In this document: in pieces, positions 20,620-52,031 of the stretch
How positions within the stretch are numbered: position 1 is the stretch's first letter
Layout: each line of letters begins with the position of its first letter
NCBI GenBank assembly: GCA_037179515.1
Contig: JAXCGZ010020810.1
Location: forward strand, 56,001-120,000
Source of the DNA: Halocaridina rubra
Taxonomy: Eukaryota > Arthropoda > Malacostraca > Decapoda > Atyidae
Length of the DNA stretch: 64,000 nucleotides
Direction of reading: 5' to 3'
Notes under the pieces: model-generated
Seen by the model: only the letters and a program-made list of their open reading frames with translations
Database searches by the model: none
Told to the model about the DNA's origin: nothing
Translations under genes and position numbers: made by a program

Positions 20620-20785
20620 CCTCACACCTTGCCCCCATCCTTCTGTGTTCCACTGCATGTCGTATTAGTCGACTAGATGGGGTTGAGCGAGGGAACTGGG
20701 AGTCTTTTCCTTTGTATTTTCCTTTTTTTTCACTCAGCCACCACCCTTATAATGGGGATTATGGCGCTAGTGTATAGATAGATAT
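20620..20785. repeat. interspersed repeat of unknown class, copy 1
   Basis: Shares order and wording with 31190-31365 and 37778-37965: a C-rich start (GTTCCACTGC), GGGAACTGGGAGTC, TGTATTTTCC, then CAGCCACCACCCTTATAATG and GATTATGGCG. No coding content. Confidence 0.6.
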
Positions 20786-22554
20786 AATTTTAATTATAGT
20801 CAATGAATGATATCCTTTTTTTCCATTCCATACAAGCGAATTGAAAATAAAATACATTGAAAAAAATCAAACAGTCAAAATAATTATTTCAACTGATCTA
20901 CTTGTTCTGAACTGGGGGTGAACAAACCAAGCTTAACCTAACTTATTGTAATAAATTTCATGTAATTTTTCATAACTTAAGGTGTAAAAGTAAACATAAA
21001 CCCATTTCTTTCATTTATAAATATGATTATATTTGCACTTAACTAAATAGCTGATATTGTAATTTCTTGTTGATTGTTTTTGGCTACTTGATTCCGTTGA
21101 AAGCTAATACCTAATATTACAAAGTTGTCCTCATATTTCTAGCAATGTAACCACGCAGTTTTAGTTACCGTAATTATTACCCATAGGGTTGCATGCGAGC
21201 CTATCGAGAACAGCTTGTCAGATTGATAATATTTTTGTAGATTTTTGTTGAATATTGAGCAAAAGTGCCAGTCTGAGAGCATGTGAGTTTTCCCTCAGAT
21301 ATTTCCTGTTTGTGGATTTCTGCTTAGATCATGCTTTATTCAAGAAAATGTTTTGGTATTATTAATTGTGTTGTTGTTTTCCTCGAGCTGCCTGGTTGAA
21401 CAGCTCCAAATCCCTAATGGAAGGTCGTTTCTGATACTGGACTTTCCCGCAGACCTCTGAAAGAGTGTATGTTGTGTTGTTGGCATATATTATTGCAAAC
21501 AGGGCAGTCTTCCCTGAACCAGAATGCCTCGAGGTGTTTTGTGTTCTTGATAGAATGTAGAAGGATAAATTTGTTTTGAAAACTTAGTATGATAATACTG
21601 TGTTTATATGCAAGCAATATATAATACCACATTGTGTTAGTCAGCAATAACAGAATGCAATTTTGGCACATAGCCATAATGATGGCAGTTGAATAATACA
21701 AAAAATTCCCAAAATTATTTTAAGATAAGATATTTGGGATCTTGTAAAGATGAGAAAGCCTCAGAACCCCTTAACCAGATGTAATCTTAAATAACCTCGT
21801 AAGGTGTTATTTCGGTTAGGTTAGGTGATTGCTTTGTCAGTATGAATATCCTCAGAGCCCCCGGGGGTTGCATTTCTTTTCAAGATCTGATTTATCCACT
21901 AAACCTTAGCGCCCCCCCCCCCCTCGATACTGTTGTTGAATCTCCTTAGAGGGTTAGGCATCCCTCTGACCACACACCAGTTAGGAAATTTCTTAGTATA
22001 TTTAAATAGAAATGAAATTTAACTATTTTTGCATTTATAACAATGTGATGATGGCATGAATGGTCATCAAGAGTTAGGGGACCTTTTTCTGCTTCCACTT
22101 TCTTAATGGGGGGACTTGACAAGAGAAGCACATTAGCATGAAGTTCCCAAGAGGAATTCAAATCAGGAAGTTCCTGTAGGAAGGCAATAACCTTGGGGAC
22201 ATCCCTAGAGGAATACATTAAGGTGGGGGAGTTCCCAAATGGAGGAGCTTCCAAGAGGAATGCTTCAACAAAGTTATAGAAGTATGAAGTAATTTACATG
22301 AACTGGGAAATAATATTCTTACAGTAATGAGACAAATTTGGGTTACTGAAGTTTGAAAGATGTTGTTATCTTTTAGCTGGTCTGTAAGCATATTTTCAAT
22401 GGAATAACTTTCCAAATTGGGTATTTTAGCCATTTTGACCAGAAAGAGATAATGTTACAAATTATGAGACAATATTTTATTTGTATCGTACGCTTTTTAC
22501 TATTTCCTTTTGCTATAGATACCATTGAGCTACAAAATTCACATATAGTTTTAT
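20786..22554. other. intergenic, no feature recognised
   Basis: AT-rich with short GGTTAGGTTAGG (21815) and a C-run (21913). Open frames here are short and resemble nothing I know. Confidence 0.5.
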
Positions 22555-23798
22555 TAGATCTTCTTCGTCTACATCTTTTCCCACTTTTATGAGGGGTCGA
22601 TGTTTCTGGCCAGTGTTCTCCATATGTTTCTGTCCCATACCTCATCACCCAACAAACCTTTAGACCTCAGGTCGTCATTGATGCAATCCATCCACCTACG
22701 CTTTGGTCTCCTCCTTCTCCTACCCTGTTATATCCATATCCATCACTCTCCTCCCAACATACTGTTCATCCCTCCTAACGACATGACCACACCATCTTAG
22801 TCTACTTTCTTGTATCTTATTTGATATTTCTCTAACTTTTGAGGTACCTTTAATTACCTCGTTTCTGATCTTATCGCTTCTTGTCACCCCACACATCCAT
22901 CTCAACATCCTCATCTCTGCCACATCCATTTTTTTCTCTTGTGTCTTCTTTATTGCCCATGTCTCTGCTCCATACATCATCGCAGGTCTCACAACTGTCT
23001 TTTGCACTTTACCCCTCAACTTAATCCCTATTCTCCTGTCACACAGCACCACAGACATTTTCTTCCAGTTCTTCCATCCCGATTATATATCTGTGGGTTA
23101 TTTCTGACTCTAGGTCTAGGTCACCATCCTCTGCTACTGTTGATCCCAAATACTTAAACTTTTCAACTCTTTTCAACACCTCCCCCTGCAAATTGACCTC
23201 CTCATCCTCATCATCTCTCAACCTCAAGTACTCTGTCTTCTTCCTGCTGATTTTCAGTCCTCTATCCTCCATCGCTCTTCTCCACTCCTCAAGCTTCTCC
23301 TCCACTACCTCTCGTCTGTTGCTACACAGTACAATGTCATTTGCAAAGAGCATACACCATGGAGACTGATCTCTAATACCCTGGGTTACTACATCCAAGA
23401 CCAGATCAAATAGATATGGACTCAAAGCAGACACTTGATGCAGACCAACATTTACTGAGAGACTTTTTGTCAAGCCCACACTGCTCTTAACATTTGCCTC
23501 TGCCCTCATCCATATCTTGGATGATTCTTACATATTTCTCGGGGACTCCCTTTTCTCTAATATACCTCCACACCTCTTGACGTGGTACTCGATCATATGC
23601 CTTTTCCAGGTCAATAAAGTCCATATGCAGTCCTTTCTGTTTCTCCTGATGCTTTACCATCATTTGTCTCAAGGCAAATATGGCATCCACTGTCTCTCTT
23701 CCAGGCATGAAGCCAAACTGTTCATCTCCAATTGTCGTTACCTCTCTGAGTCTCCTCTCTATGATCTTCTCCCATATCTTCATAGTATGACTTAACAA
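22555..23798 (-). mobile_element. RTE-type LINE, RT to C-terminus
   Basis: Minus strand. RT blocks [40 protein letters not shown] (23487-23798), SALSPYLFDLVLD, MLFANDIVLCS (FAND in place of FADD), FKYLGSTVAEDGDLDLE (23039-23509), then MMYGAETWAIKKTQEKKM, RMLRWMCGV and RLRWCGHVVRRDE (22720-23058). Tail MRYGTETYGEHW lies near 22640. Three frameshifts; 5' truncated. Confidence 0.88.
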
Positions 23799-23985
23799 CT
23801 TTATTAGATAGTATGTATATATTTTTTAAAAAGATTTATGTGCAACTTATTAGTCTTTGTCCTACAATGCGTGTGCCAGCATGCATTGTACAAAACATTT
23901 AAGCAATTTATTCATGCATTGTACAAAGCAGAAATGTAATCTCTCTTATGGCCCATTGATTTCCACCATTCATCTCGTTACTCTA

Positions 23986-24130
23986 AATGGGGGCTGTGGT
24001 AGCACACCAGTAGAGTGTGGAGTCTTGATGTGACTTAACACAGATATGATCCACCTACGAGGTATTAAGAAGGACATTCAACCTTTAATCATCAACTCCA
24101 ACATGTCTGTGTCCACCCCTATTCATATGG
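23986..24130 (+). repeat. SINE-B copy 1
   Basis: Head GGCTGTGGTAGCACACCAGT, then a body ending in CTCCAACATGTCTGTGTCCA. Seven similar copies cluster between 23.9 and 32.1 kb. Confidence 0.65.
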
Positions 24131-24301
24131 GATATAATGGTGAAATTTGTTCTTATTACCAACACACCGTTTGAATTATATTTGCATGAATGAGAATTGC
24201 CGGAAAAGTAATATTTAACTTCATTGCGGAACTTTTCAAGGAACTGATCCACCATTAATGCTACGCAACTAGTGGACAATATGCTACATCATATATAGGG
24301 A

Positions 24302-24449
24302 TGCCACTTCCCTGTCCCTTTTCTACAAGAAGTTATGGAAAAAGAAATTGTGTACAAAGTATTATAGTTTGTGTTGACCAACTATAATAGTTTGTACACA
24401 ATTTCTTCTCCCAGAATCTCTTGTAGAAAAGAATGACAGGGAAGTGGCA
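24302..24449. mobile_element. foldback MITE
   Basis: Terminal inverted repeats of about 65-70 bp: TGCCACTTCCCTGTC... pairs with ...GACAGGGAAGTGGCA, and GAAATTGTGTACAAA with TTTGTACACAATTTC. The loop is about 15 bp. Confidence 0.85.
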
Positions 24450-24625
24450 ACCGCGATTTTAGTTTTCAAGATTAGTTTTTATATTAATGCACTTTTTCAA
24501 AATCAGACATTAGCCTATATCTAGAAAAGAATTTATGAAGTTTTCAAGGTATAGTTTTGGTGTTTACTCTTAATTCTGTCCTTTCAAAATGGGTTCATTT
24601 AGGCTGTCTCTGTTTTCCATTTTAT

Positions 24626-24762
24626 GTGTCACTTTTAGTCCCCATTCAATTGAGGATGGACACAGACTGGTTGATGTTGAAAAATTAAAGCTAAATGCCC
24701 TTGTTGATGCCCTGTGGTGGGCTCTATCTCGGGTTTGTCACTTCATTAGTTGAGTGCTTGGT
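24626..24762 (-). repeat. SINE-B copy 2
   Basis: Reverse orientation: TTTTAGTCCCCATTCAATTG, GGATGGACACAGACTGG, ATGCCCTTGTTGATGCCC, then the head with TTAGTTGAGTGCTTGG. Confidence 0.65.
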
Positions 24763-25061
24763 CCTCTTGGAGGCAGCCTCTACTTTCTTAAAATGAATGT
24801 ACTCCTAAGCTGTATTTGGTGGGTTGGCTGCAATTGGTGTGCTTCTCTACTAATTTACAACACTGATCCATGTTTTATACAATATTTCCTTTGGAATTCA
24901 TGTGCTTCATGTAAATCTTCAAGTATTGAAATACCTCCTGTTGCTCCCAAATTGGCCCGCTTCAGCAAGGAAAGCTACACATCGTCTGGAAATGTTTTGT
25001 TTTCCCATTTGAAGCTATATGGGTACTACTTTGTTTTACAAATTGTTGTTGTTATTGTTTT

Positions 25062-25205
25062 CCATTATATTGGTGGACACATGCAGATGGTGGAGCTGGG
25101 AAATGGAAGCTTATTGGCCCTCCTACTTCATTGTAGTGGGCTTGAACACAGGTTTGTCAATTCCCAAGTCATATATTGTAACCACTGTGCCACCAGGGTT
25201 CCCTA
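25062..25205 (-). repeat. SINE-B copy 3
   Basis: TTGGTGGACACATGCAGATGG body, GGGCTTGAACACAGG (B-box-like on the reverse strand: CCTGTGTTCAAGCCC) and CCACTGTGCCA head. It lies just upstream of the first KDSR coding exon. Confidence 0.65.
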
Positions 25206-25340
25206 TGGGCTCCAGACTGTAGTATGAATTATTCTTTATATCGAAATGGTAAGCTAAAGTATAGGTAAAATTTTAATGCATATGTAGGTATTTCTTTCTG
25301 TGTGAGTGTGATTTAAATTTTTTTCCTTTCAGACTTTAAA

Positions 25341-44526
<19,186 letters not shown>

Positions 44527-44792
44527 CTGTATGGGTTTTATAACCCACTGGCCAGTATTTTTTCATTGAAGTTTTTGTGTTTATGAAGTAATGTGCTAAT
44601 TTTTATATTACAGAAGAATATATAATAAGGTTTCCTTTTACGGTTTATTTATTTTGTATTCCCTTAGATTTGAGAGAATACTTGCACAAAATATGAAAAA
44701 AGTGTGAAGTTTTCCAGAATATTGTTTCAGATGTTTGTATTGCATACTAAACAATGATCCTTTACAAATTGAAGTGTTAATAAAGAAATAAA
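44527..44792 (+). terminator. KDSR 3' UTR and poly(A) signals
   Basis: AT-rich trailer with AATAAA at 44779-44784 and 44787-44792, about 255 bp after the stop. A Tigger element begins 20 bp further on. Confidence 0.6.
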
Positions 44793-44810
44793 ATATTTAA
44801 TGCATTAAAA

Positions 44811-47112
44811 TACAGTCTTCCTTTAATTTTTCCTCTTTAGGCTTACAATCCAACCTCCAGTTGCGAATGCTCCCACCCACGAACATGATTTGCAAACAAA
44901 TTTCGAATTGACCCGTATACAGTGTTTTGAATCATAAACACACATATGCCCAAGCTCCTGGGTGACCACGTTTTTGCTTTTAGTTTTGCATTGGTGTGTG
45001 CACTGTGAAGATCCCTCATTGTTGTTTCTTTGCAGTTTAAGATTTCTTTACTTTAAATTAGCCCTCTTTATGGCTTCCAAGAAAGTGAAAAGTGTTAGTG
45101 ATAGTGGCGTTAAAAAGCTTAAGCATATTACTGTGGAAATGAAAAAAGAAATAATATCTAAACATAAGAATTTTGTTTGTGTTTCTGATCTCGCCAAGAA
45201 GTATGACAAGGCGAAATTGACCATCTGTAGTATTTTAAAGAATAAGAGGCAAGGCAGCTGGCGTTGCTAAAGAAATGACTATGTTAACGAAGCAAAGATC
45301 TCAAGTAATAGATGAGGTAGAAAATTATTTTTGAATTGGATAAATGAAAAGAGCTTTTTGGAGATGGTGTTAGCGAGACTATAATGTGCATGAAGGTTCT
45401 CCAGTTTACAATGTGATTTAGTTGCAAAAACTCCGATTGCAAATGGTGCTAGCATTGATGAATTTAAAGCAAGTAGAGGCTGGTTTGCAACTTTGTTGAC
45501 GAACTGGAATTCATAGTGTTGTTAGCAATGGAGAGGCAGCTAGTTTGGACAAAGGTAGCAAATGATTATGTGGTGAAATTTGCCAAATTTATGGAAAGTG
45601 AAGGTTGTGTCTCTGTGATGAAACTGGACTATTTTGGAAAATAATGCCTAGAAAGACCTACATAACCTAAGAGGAAAGGCACTGCTTGGCCACAAACCAA
45701 TGAAAGACAAGCTTACAATTTTTTTGGGTGCTAATTCAAGTGGGAATTGCAAGATTAAGCCTCTTTTAGTCTATCACTCTGAAAATCCACTCATTTTTAA
45801 GTGCAACTTTGTTTTGAAGGATAACCTTCTGGTAATGTGGAGGGCGAATAGCAAGGCTTGGGTAACACGTATACTTTATATGGAATGCTTGAATTAAGTT
45901 TTTGCGCCATCTGTCAAGATATAACTTGAGGAAAAAGGTTTGCCCCTTAAGTGTCTTCTGGTAATGAGCAACGGTCCTGCCCATTCTCCAGGTTTTGAAG
46001 AAGACTCTGATATCATATACAACTCCGTAAAAGTGATATTTCTGCTTCCTAACACCACTCCTCTCCTCCAGCCCATGGATCAGCAGGTCATTTCTAATTT
46101 TAAGAAACTGTTTACAATGGGTCTTTTTTCCAGGTGTTTTCAGATCACCAACGACATGAATTTTACCCTTCGTGAATTCTGGAAAGACCACTTCAATATC
46201 TTCCACTGCATAAACCTCATTGACAAGGCATGGAAGGAGGTCTCTTACTGCAAGTCGCAGTCCACCTGAAGGAAACTTTGGCCAGGTTGTGTGGCTGATA
46301 GAGACTTCGAGGCTTTCCAGGAGGAGACAGCAGTTAATGCAGTGAACGAAATTTTGGCCAAAGGCAAAAATTTGGGCTTGGAGGTCAACAAGGAGGATGT
46401 GGAGTAGGTGGTGGAGGACCACAGACAAGAAATTACCACAGAAGAACTTGCCGAGTTGCAATGTGAGCAGATGATTATCCAGGAGGAGGAGAGAGATAGG
46501 GTAAAGGTATCAAGTGATAACATAAATTAAATTCTTAGCAAGTGGAATAAAGTGCAGGCTTTCATGGAGAAGCATCACCCTAACAAAACTGTGACCAACA
46601 GGGCTGTGAACATTTTAAATGATTGTGTAATGTCCCATTTCCAAAAATTTCTTCAACAGAGAAAGAGAAAAATTTCTCTGGATTGTTTTTTTGTGTCAAC
46701 ACCACCCAGCGAACCACCTTGCAAGAGAGAAAAAAACAGAAATACAGTTGCCTAACATTATTATGGAAGGGGACTCTCCTTTGAAGGAGTAGTCCTCTTC
46801 CTCCTCCACCACCATTCACGTGTGTCAGCAACTATCAGTCACAAAGGTAAAGTGCAGCACAATTATCATGTTTAATTTTAGTGCTACAGTATTTTTCTAT
46901 AATGAAGGTTATACTTAATTCCTTTCTATATTTTTGCTACATATACAGTAAACCCATAAAAAAAACTAAAAGAGTATGTTTCTTGGTCTGGGGAACGGAT
47001 TAATTGGATTTATATTAATTTCAATGGGAAAAATTGTTTCGGTTCTCATATATTTCGGTTTGTGAATGGGGTCAAGGAATGCATTAAGTTTGCCACCAGA
47101 GGTTCGACTGTA
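44811..47112 (+). mobile_element. Tigger/pogo DNA transposon, 2298 bp with TA duplication
   Basis: Flanked by TA (44811-44812, 47111-47112). Termini begin CAGTC on the left and read GACTG at the right. The N-terminal CENP-B-type HTH starts at ATG 45070 (MASKKVKSVSDSGVKKLKHI, VSDLAKKYDKAKLTICSILK). The DDE part is frameshifted: CDETGLFW near 45613, KCLLVMSNGPAHSPGF (45940) with asparagine where an aspartate is expected, PNTTPLLQPMDQQVISNFK (46040), LREFWKDHFNIF. A C-terminal tail ends near 46755 with KRKISLDCFF. Multiple stops; inactive. Confidence 0.88.
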
Positions 47113-47750
47113 TTTGCTATTGATATTTGGTGAATGTCATCTAATAGATACGGGAGAAAAGTGATATAAGAAATCATGAAAGCCATGCAGAGCTTTCCTA
47201 TACACACAGAAATGAGGATTGAATATAGGAATCTCATCCTACATATATGCTGTATGAGGATAAGTAAAATCCTTCCCTTATACTATATTTATATATCCTT
47301 TTAAGGAAATTACCGTAATTTCAGATTTTCAGCATTTAGTGACTACAATTTTCATCACTGTAATCAGAGGTATGAAAATGGACATCAACTTTACAGATGA
47401 TTCAGTTTTCAAGTGACTGAGTTAAATGCTTATATGTGTTTCAAGTTAAAATGTTCCCATTTCATTTTTTCCAAATCTGACTTAGCAATCGAAAAAACTT
47501 GTAAACTTGAATGTGACATGTTATTACTACTTCATAAAATTTTAAATTTTGCAGTCTTACTAAAACATTAAAAGAAATTAACATTAAAATATCTTGTAGT
47601 AGCAGTGAAAGTGCAAAAGGCAAGATATTCCCTGTGTCTTGTAGGTGTAAGCTGGATATTCCTGGAGTTGGGGGAGAAAAAGATCTGCCTTTGTATATCC
47701 TGTATAACAAAAGACCTGAAACAAGTAACAGGAAAGCAAGTGGTCTGTAG
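47113..47750 (-). repeat. diverged inverted duplicate, copy 2
   Basis: Reverse complement matches 41030-41680 over about 600 bp with moderate divergence and small indels; one end coincides with the Tigger insertion point. Confidence 0.8.
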
Positions 47751-49904
47751 TATCTTAATCACCTGAACATCCAGTTTCCCCCCTCGAGGGGGAGATGGAA
47801 CTAGATGACTCCCCTTCTGAAGAGGGATGGATTACTGTCGGCAAAAATAAGTGTCATCGGACAGCCTCTAATAATAGCCAGAATCGTTCCACCTCCGCTG
47901 ATACTGTCAACAATGCCTCTCAAACCACCACTCTTAAGCCAGAAGGTATGACCAAATTCAAGGTCATTGCCTCCACTCTAGCTCAGGCCTTTGAATTCCT
48001 AATGGAGCTCGAGGAAAAACTAACAGTTTGGTTGTAAAATCAAACCTAACCTGCAGGGGGACACTATTATGAACCCCACCTCAGCTAATGCAGTCGGAAA
48101 AATATGCTCTCTTTAAGTCCCTAACGTAACTGAACTCTCTCCTGCACAAAAAATTAGGAAATTCATTCTTCAGAATTTCCCAGTAACCTTGTCTACTGAC
48201 GTCATATTGAAGAACAACATCGCCACCGCCAGCTGCTGCAAAACCAAGGTTGAAGGGAAGACAGTTCCCACTAGGAAGGTCCCAGTCAACATCCATGGAC
48301 CACCCCCAGCAGAGGTCAGCCTGGGCATGTGGGGCTCTTTCAGATTGAGGGCGTACAACCCCGAACCCCTGAGGTGTTTCAGGTGCCAAAGGTTTGGACA
48401 CCACAAAAACTCATGTCAGTACAACGTCAAGTGTGCTATTTGCAGCTGAGCACACGACACTGAAGAATGTCTGTCGAAACTGAAAGCAAAGCAGGAGACA
48501 ACAGCCAGATGCCCCAACTGCCGGATGACTCATCATGCCTAGAACAACTGGTGCCCTGTGAGACTGAAGAGGATCTCTGCGAGGATTCCACCCACCACTG
48601 CTAATTCCTCTCGAAACACCTTCACTCCTGCCCCTACCCCCACATCCAACTACTGACACTCCTCCCAACCTGGTCCTAGGCACTCCCACTCCTCCCCAAC
48701 CCCCTCATGCTCCAGCCCAGTCTCCTGCTCCAGCTCAGTCTCCTGTTCCAACCTGGTTCCCTACTCCAGCCCAAGCACCTACCCAGTCCCCAGCTCCCCT
48801 TCGGCCTCACCCCAACTGCTCAACCAACCCCCCCGCCCCTTTCAGAGACCTCAAACTCAGAAACTGCCCTGATGCCCTCCTAAACCCCTTCCACCACAAG
48901 CACCCTCCAAACTCTCTCCTCAACCCCAAACCCTACCAGAACCTACACCCAACCCCTTGACACTTTTAACTGATCTGAAACACATGATCTCACATGCAAT
49001 TACAGCAGCAATAAACACCCTCTTGAAGGACATGGGCCCCACCACCAGTAACATCTTCAACCAGATTGCAGAAATGAGCATTGCAATCATAGCAAAAGTA
49101 CTGACCAAGAAGGCCCATCCACAGCTCCAACAACCTGCCGCCCAATCATCTTCCACATCTCAAGATGCCAGATCTCGGGATCCTCCACTGGAATGCGCAA
49201 GGACTGAGGAAGACAATTCAGTATCTAGAATGCATTTCCAAAGCTGAAAAGATAGATGTAATCATGCTAGGAGACTCTGTGCACGGAGAACAACATCCCG
49301 AAAATCACTGTACACCAGGAGAAAATAGAGGCAGCACCACATTCATCATGAGGAACATCCTAGCCGAAGAAGTCATGCAGCCAGTGAACTGTGGAGAGGG
49401 AGTACAAGTCCAAGCTGTCAGATTAAAACTTCAGAACAGCAACATCACCCTCTACAATATATGCAGACCTCGAGAGGCTGAACTTGACCACTCTTTGGAA
49501 CAGCCAGCCACACTGACCAGGTCATAGGTGGGGATTTCAACTCTCACCACCCCAGGTTCCGATCATACCTGCAGAGCAGGCAGATGTAATATTCGCCTGC
49601 TAGACGATTATGAGAATGTAAGCATGCTGAACGACCACAAGCCAACCCACGACAAAGGAGGTATATTGGACCTCACCTTCATCTCTGACTCTCTTAAGCA
49701 TGATGCTCCATGGAGAGTGCACCTCCACATCACAAGTGACCACTACGGGGTATATCTCAAGCTGAGAATTCCAGATGCCTTCCAAATCCCAGCCCCTCCT
49801 CCCAGATGGAACTTTAGGTAAGCTAGCTAGAACAACTTTGAGCAACCATCGCCAATTTGTATGCCGCATACACCCTCCCGGAGGACATCGACCAGCGAAG
49901 GCAT

Positions 49905-50210
49905 ACCTAGTCAGCATTTATTTACTAGGCAAAATCAAGCAGCTGTTGATTAATAATTAATACAGTATTGTGTATCATTAAGTCCAGGTTAAGGTCAGGC
50001 TACTGTTTTGTTTTATTACAAGATAAGTATGAGACTGCTATATTGGAGCTTTTGTTAACTATTGCCATCATACTTTAAATTATGCGAAATGTATATTAAA
50101 CTGCCTTCCAAGGAGCTCTTGCTCAGCAGGCTAGTGCCTCTGAATATAATGTATATATTTATTCATGTATGTATTCTAAATATTTGGCAATAAAATCTAT
50201 GACTATGACT
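49905..50210 (+). mobile_element. insertion with LINE-like 3' tail
   Basis: Breaks the endonuclease-RT linker of the I/R1-type LINE. Ends with AATAAAATCTATGACTATGA, a polyadenylation-like signal plus short TATGAC repeats, as seen at 3' ends of some LINEs. No coding content; exact left border uncertain. Confidence 0.5.
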
Positions 50211-51169
50211 AGTGCCATGCAAGCCGCAGCTGACTTTTCCATCCCCCTCTGCAAGTAAGGACACTTGACCACCGAGACAGAAGGTACTTCTGTGACAAAG
50301 TGAAGGAGCTCAATCACTGGCTCAATGCCGCCAGGAGAGCTCATAAAATCTGTCTGACCTAAGACACTTATTGCCTTCTCCAGACTGTTAAGCAAAATGT
50401 CCATGAAGAAATCAAAAAGATTAAGGTAAAACAATGTCTCGAATGGTGCTCCATACTTGATGCGCACACAACACTGGGCCAAATGTGCAAAATGATTAAC
50501 TTTATCGCATAAGGAAGAACACCATAGATCGTCCCACACAAGAGACCCCAGCGCAGAAGCAGAAGACCTCTCTCATATTTTCATTAAGAGCCGACTCCAA
50601 GCAACTCCCTCCAGCAACAAGAGAAAGCCTACAGCGCCTCTCTATTGAAAGGTGGGAAAAGATTGGACAAGCCTGCAACACCAAAGACTCCACTGACACC
50701 CTCTTCACCCTCACTGAACTGAGAAGAGTGAGTAAAAGCTCGAAGAACACAGCCCCAGGGGCAGATAGGATCCTATATACCATGATCCAAAACCTCGGAC
50801 TCCAGGGGGAACTCGCACTGCTTTCTCTCATTAATACCACATGGACCCAAAGAGTGAGACCACCTTCATGGAGCGGGGCGGATATCCAGCCCATTGCGAA
50901 ACCAAAGATCCAAATAACTGTGTCCAATATCCCTCTTAAGCTGTCTGAGCAAGACAGCCGAGAAGATGGTGCTAAACCGACTCCGCTGGAAATGCCCACC
51001 CTTCCACCACAACATGTTCGCCTATCAAGCTGGAATAGGAGCAACTGAGTGCATAGAATCCCTGCTATCATTCTTGCTTAACAAAAAAGGGATTATCTTT
51101 TATTCTGGACCTAGATAAAACCTTTGAGCTGGTGAATGTACCTACCATACTCTTGGCATCTGAGTGGGG

Positions 51170-52031
51170 CACTCAAAATTTAGTTAAATTCAATGCCTCC
51201 AAGACAGTTTCTGGCTACCTCTTTATCTTCTTCTCCTCCTGATAACCCTATTGTCTTCAAAACTAACGAAATATACACTCTTAATTCTGTCAACATATTA
51301 AGAATCCATATACCCTCTAACTTGTCTTGGAGGAATCACATATTCCAAATTTCTAAATCTTCATCCAAAAAATTGGGGTTTTTGTTTCGTTTTCGTCATT
51401 ACTTTTCCACTATACAGTTACTTAAAATTTATAAAGGTTTTATCCATCCCTGCTTAGAATACTGCTCGCATCTGGGGTGCTCCTTCTTATACTTATCTCC
51501 TTGATAGAGTTGAATCTAAGGCAATCAGAATCATTAATGATCCTTCTCTTACTTCTAATCTGGATTCTCTCTCTCTTTGCCGTAAGGTATCTTCCCTTTC
51601 TTTTTTCTATCGCTACTACTTCCATTGCTGCTCTGATGAGTTGGCGAGTTGCATCCCTCCCTCACTGCCGAGGCTGCGTAAAACTCGCCAAGCGGCCTCA
51701 TCTCACAGGTACTGTGTGGAGATTTGTAGCTTGCAGATTGGTCGGTGCAGCGACTGTTTCTTCCCATCTACCTCCAGAGTCTGGAGCTTTCTTCCTCCTT
51801 CTGTCTTTCCTAATTTTTGTGACCTATCATCCTTCAAAAAGCAGATCTATCGTCATCTCAGGGCCTAGTCCTCCATACCTCTGGATCCTCTGTACTTTGA
51901 CTTTTTTCTGTGTTTTGTTTTCCTTTGTGTGACATTCCCTCATCTCTGCCTTGTCCTTAACCTTTTTCTTTTCCTTCATCGCGTGCCTAGGCCTTTATTG
52001 GTGAGGGCAGTTTTTGCCTGTCCCGGTGTCA
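51170..52031 (+). mobile_element. Jockey-type LINE, 5' truncated, inserted in I/R1-type LINE
   Basis: Begins at KFNASKTVSGYL and continues through NSVNILRIHIPSNLSWRNHI, LLKIYKGFIHPCLEYCSHLG, ASCIPPSLPRLRKTRQAASS and FFPSTSRVWSFLPPSVFP to TGTCCCGGTGTCACAT and an A-run (52034-52044). It splits the RT of the older LINE just before its YADD box, so it is the later arrival. Confidence 0.85.

Noticed and set aside
24754..25227. 157-codon open frame upstream of KDSR
   Set aside because: It overlaps a SINE-B copy, has no family resemblance and lacks splice support.
46580..46831. Minus-strand open frames across 45766-46831
   Set aside because: Shadows of the Tigger transposase on the plus strand; no motif on the minus strand.
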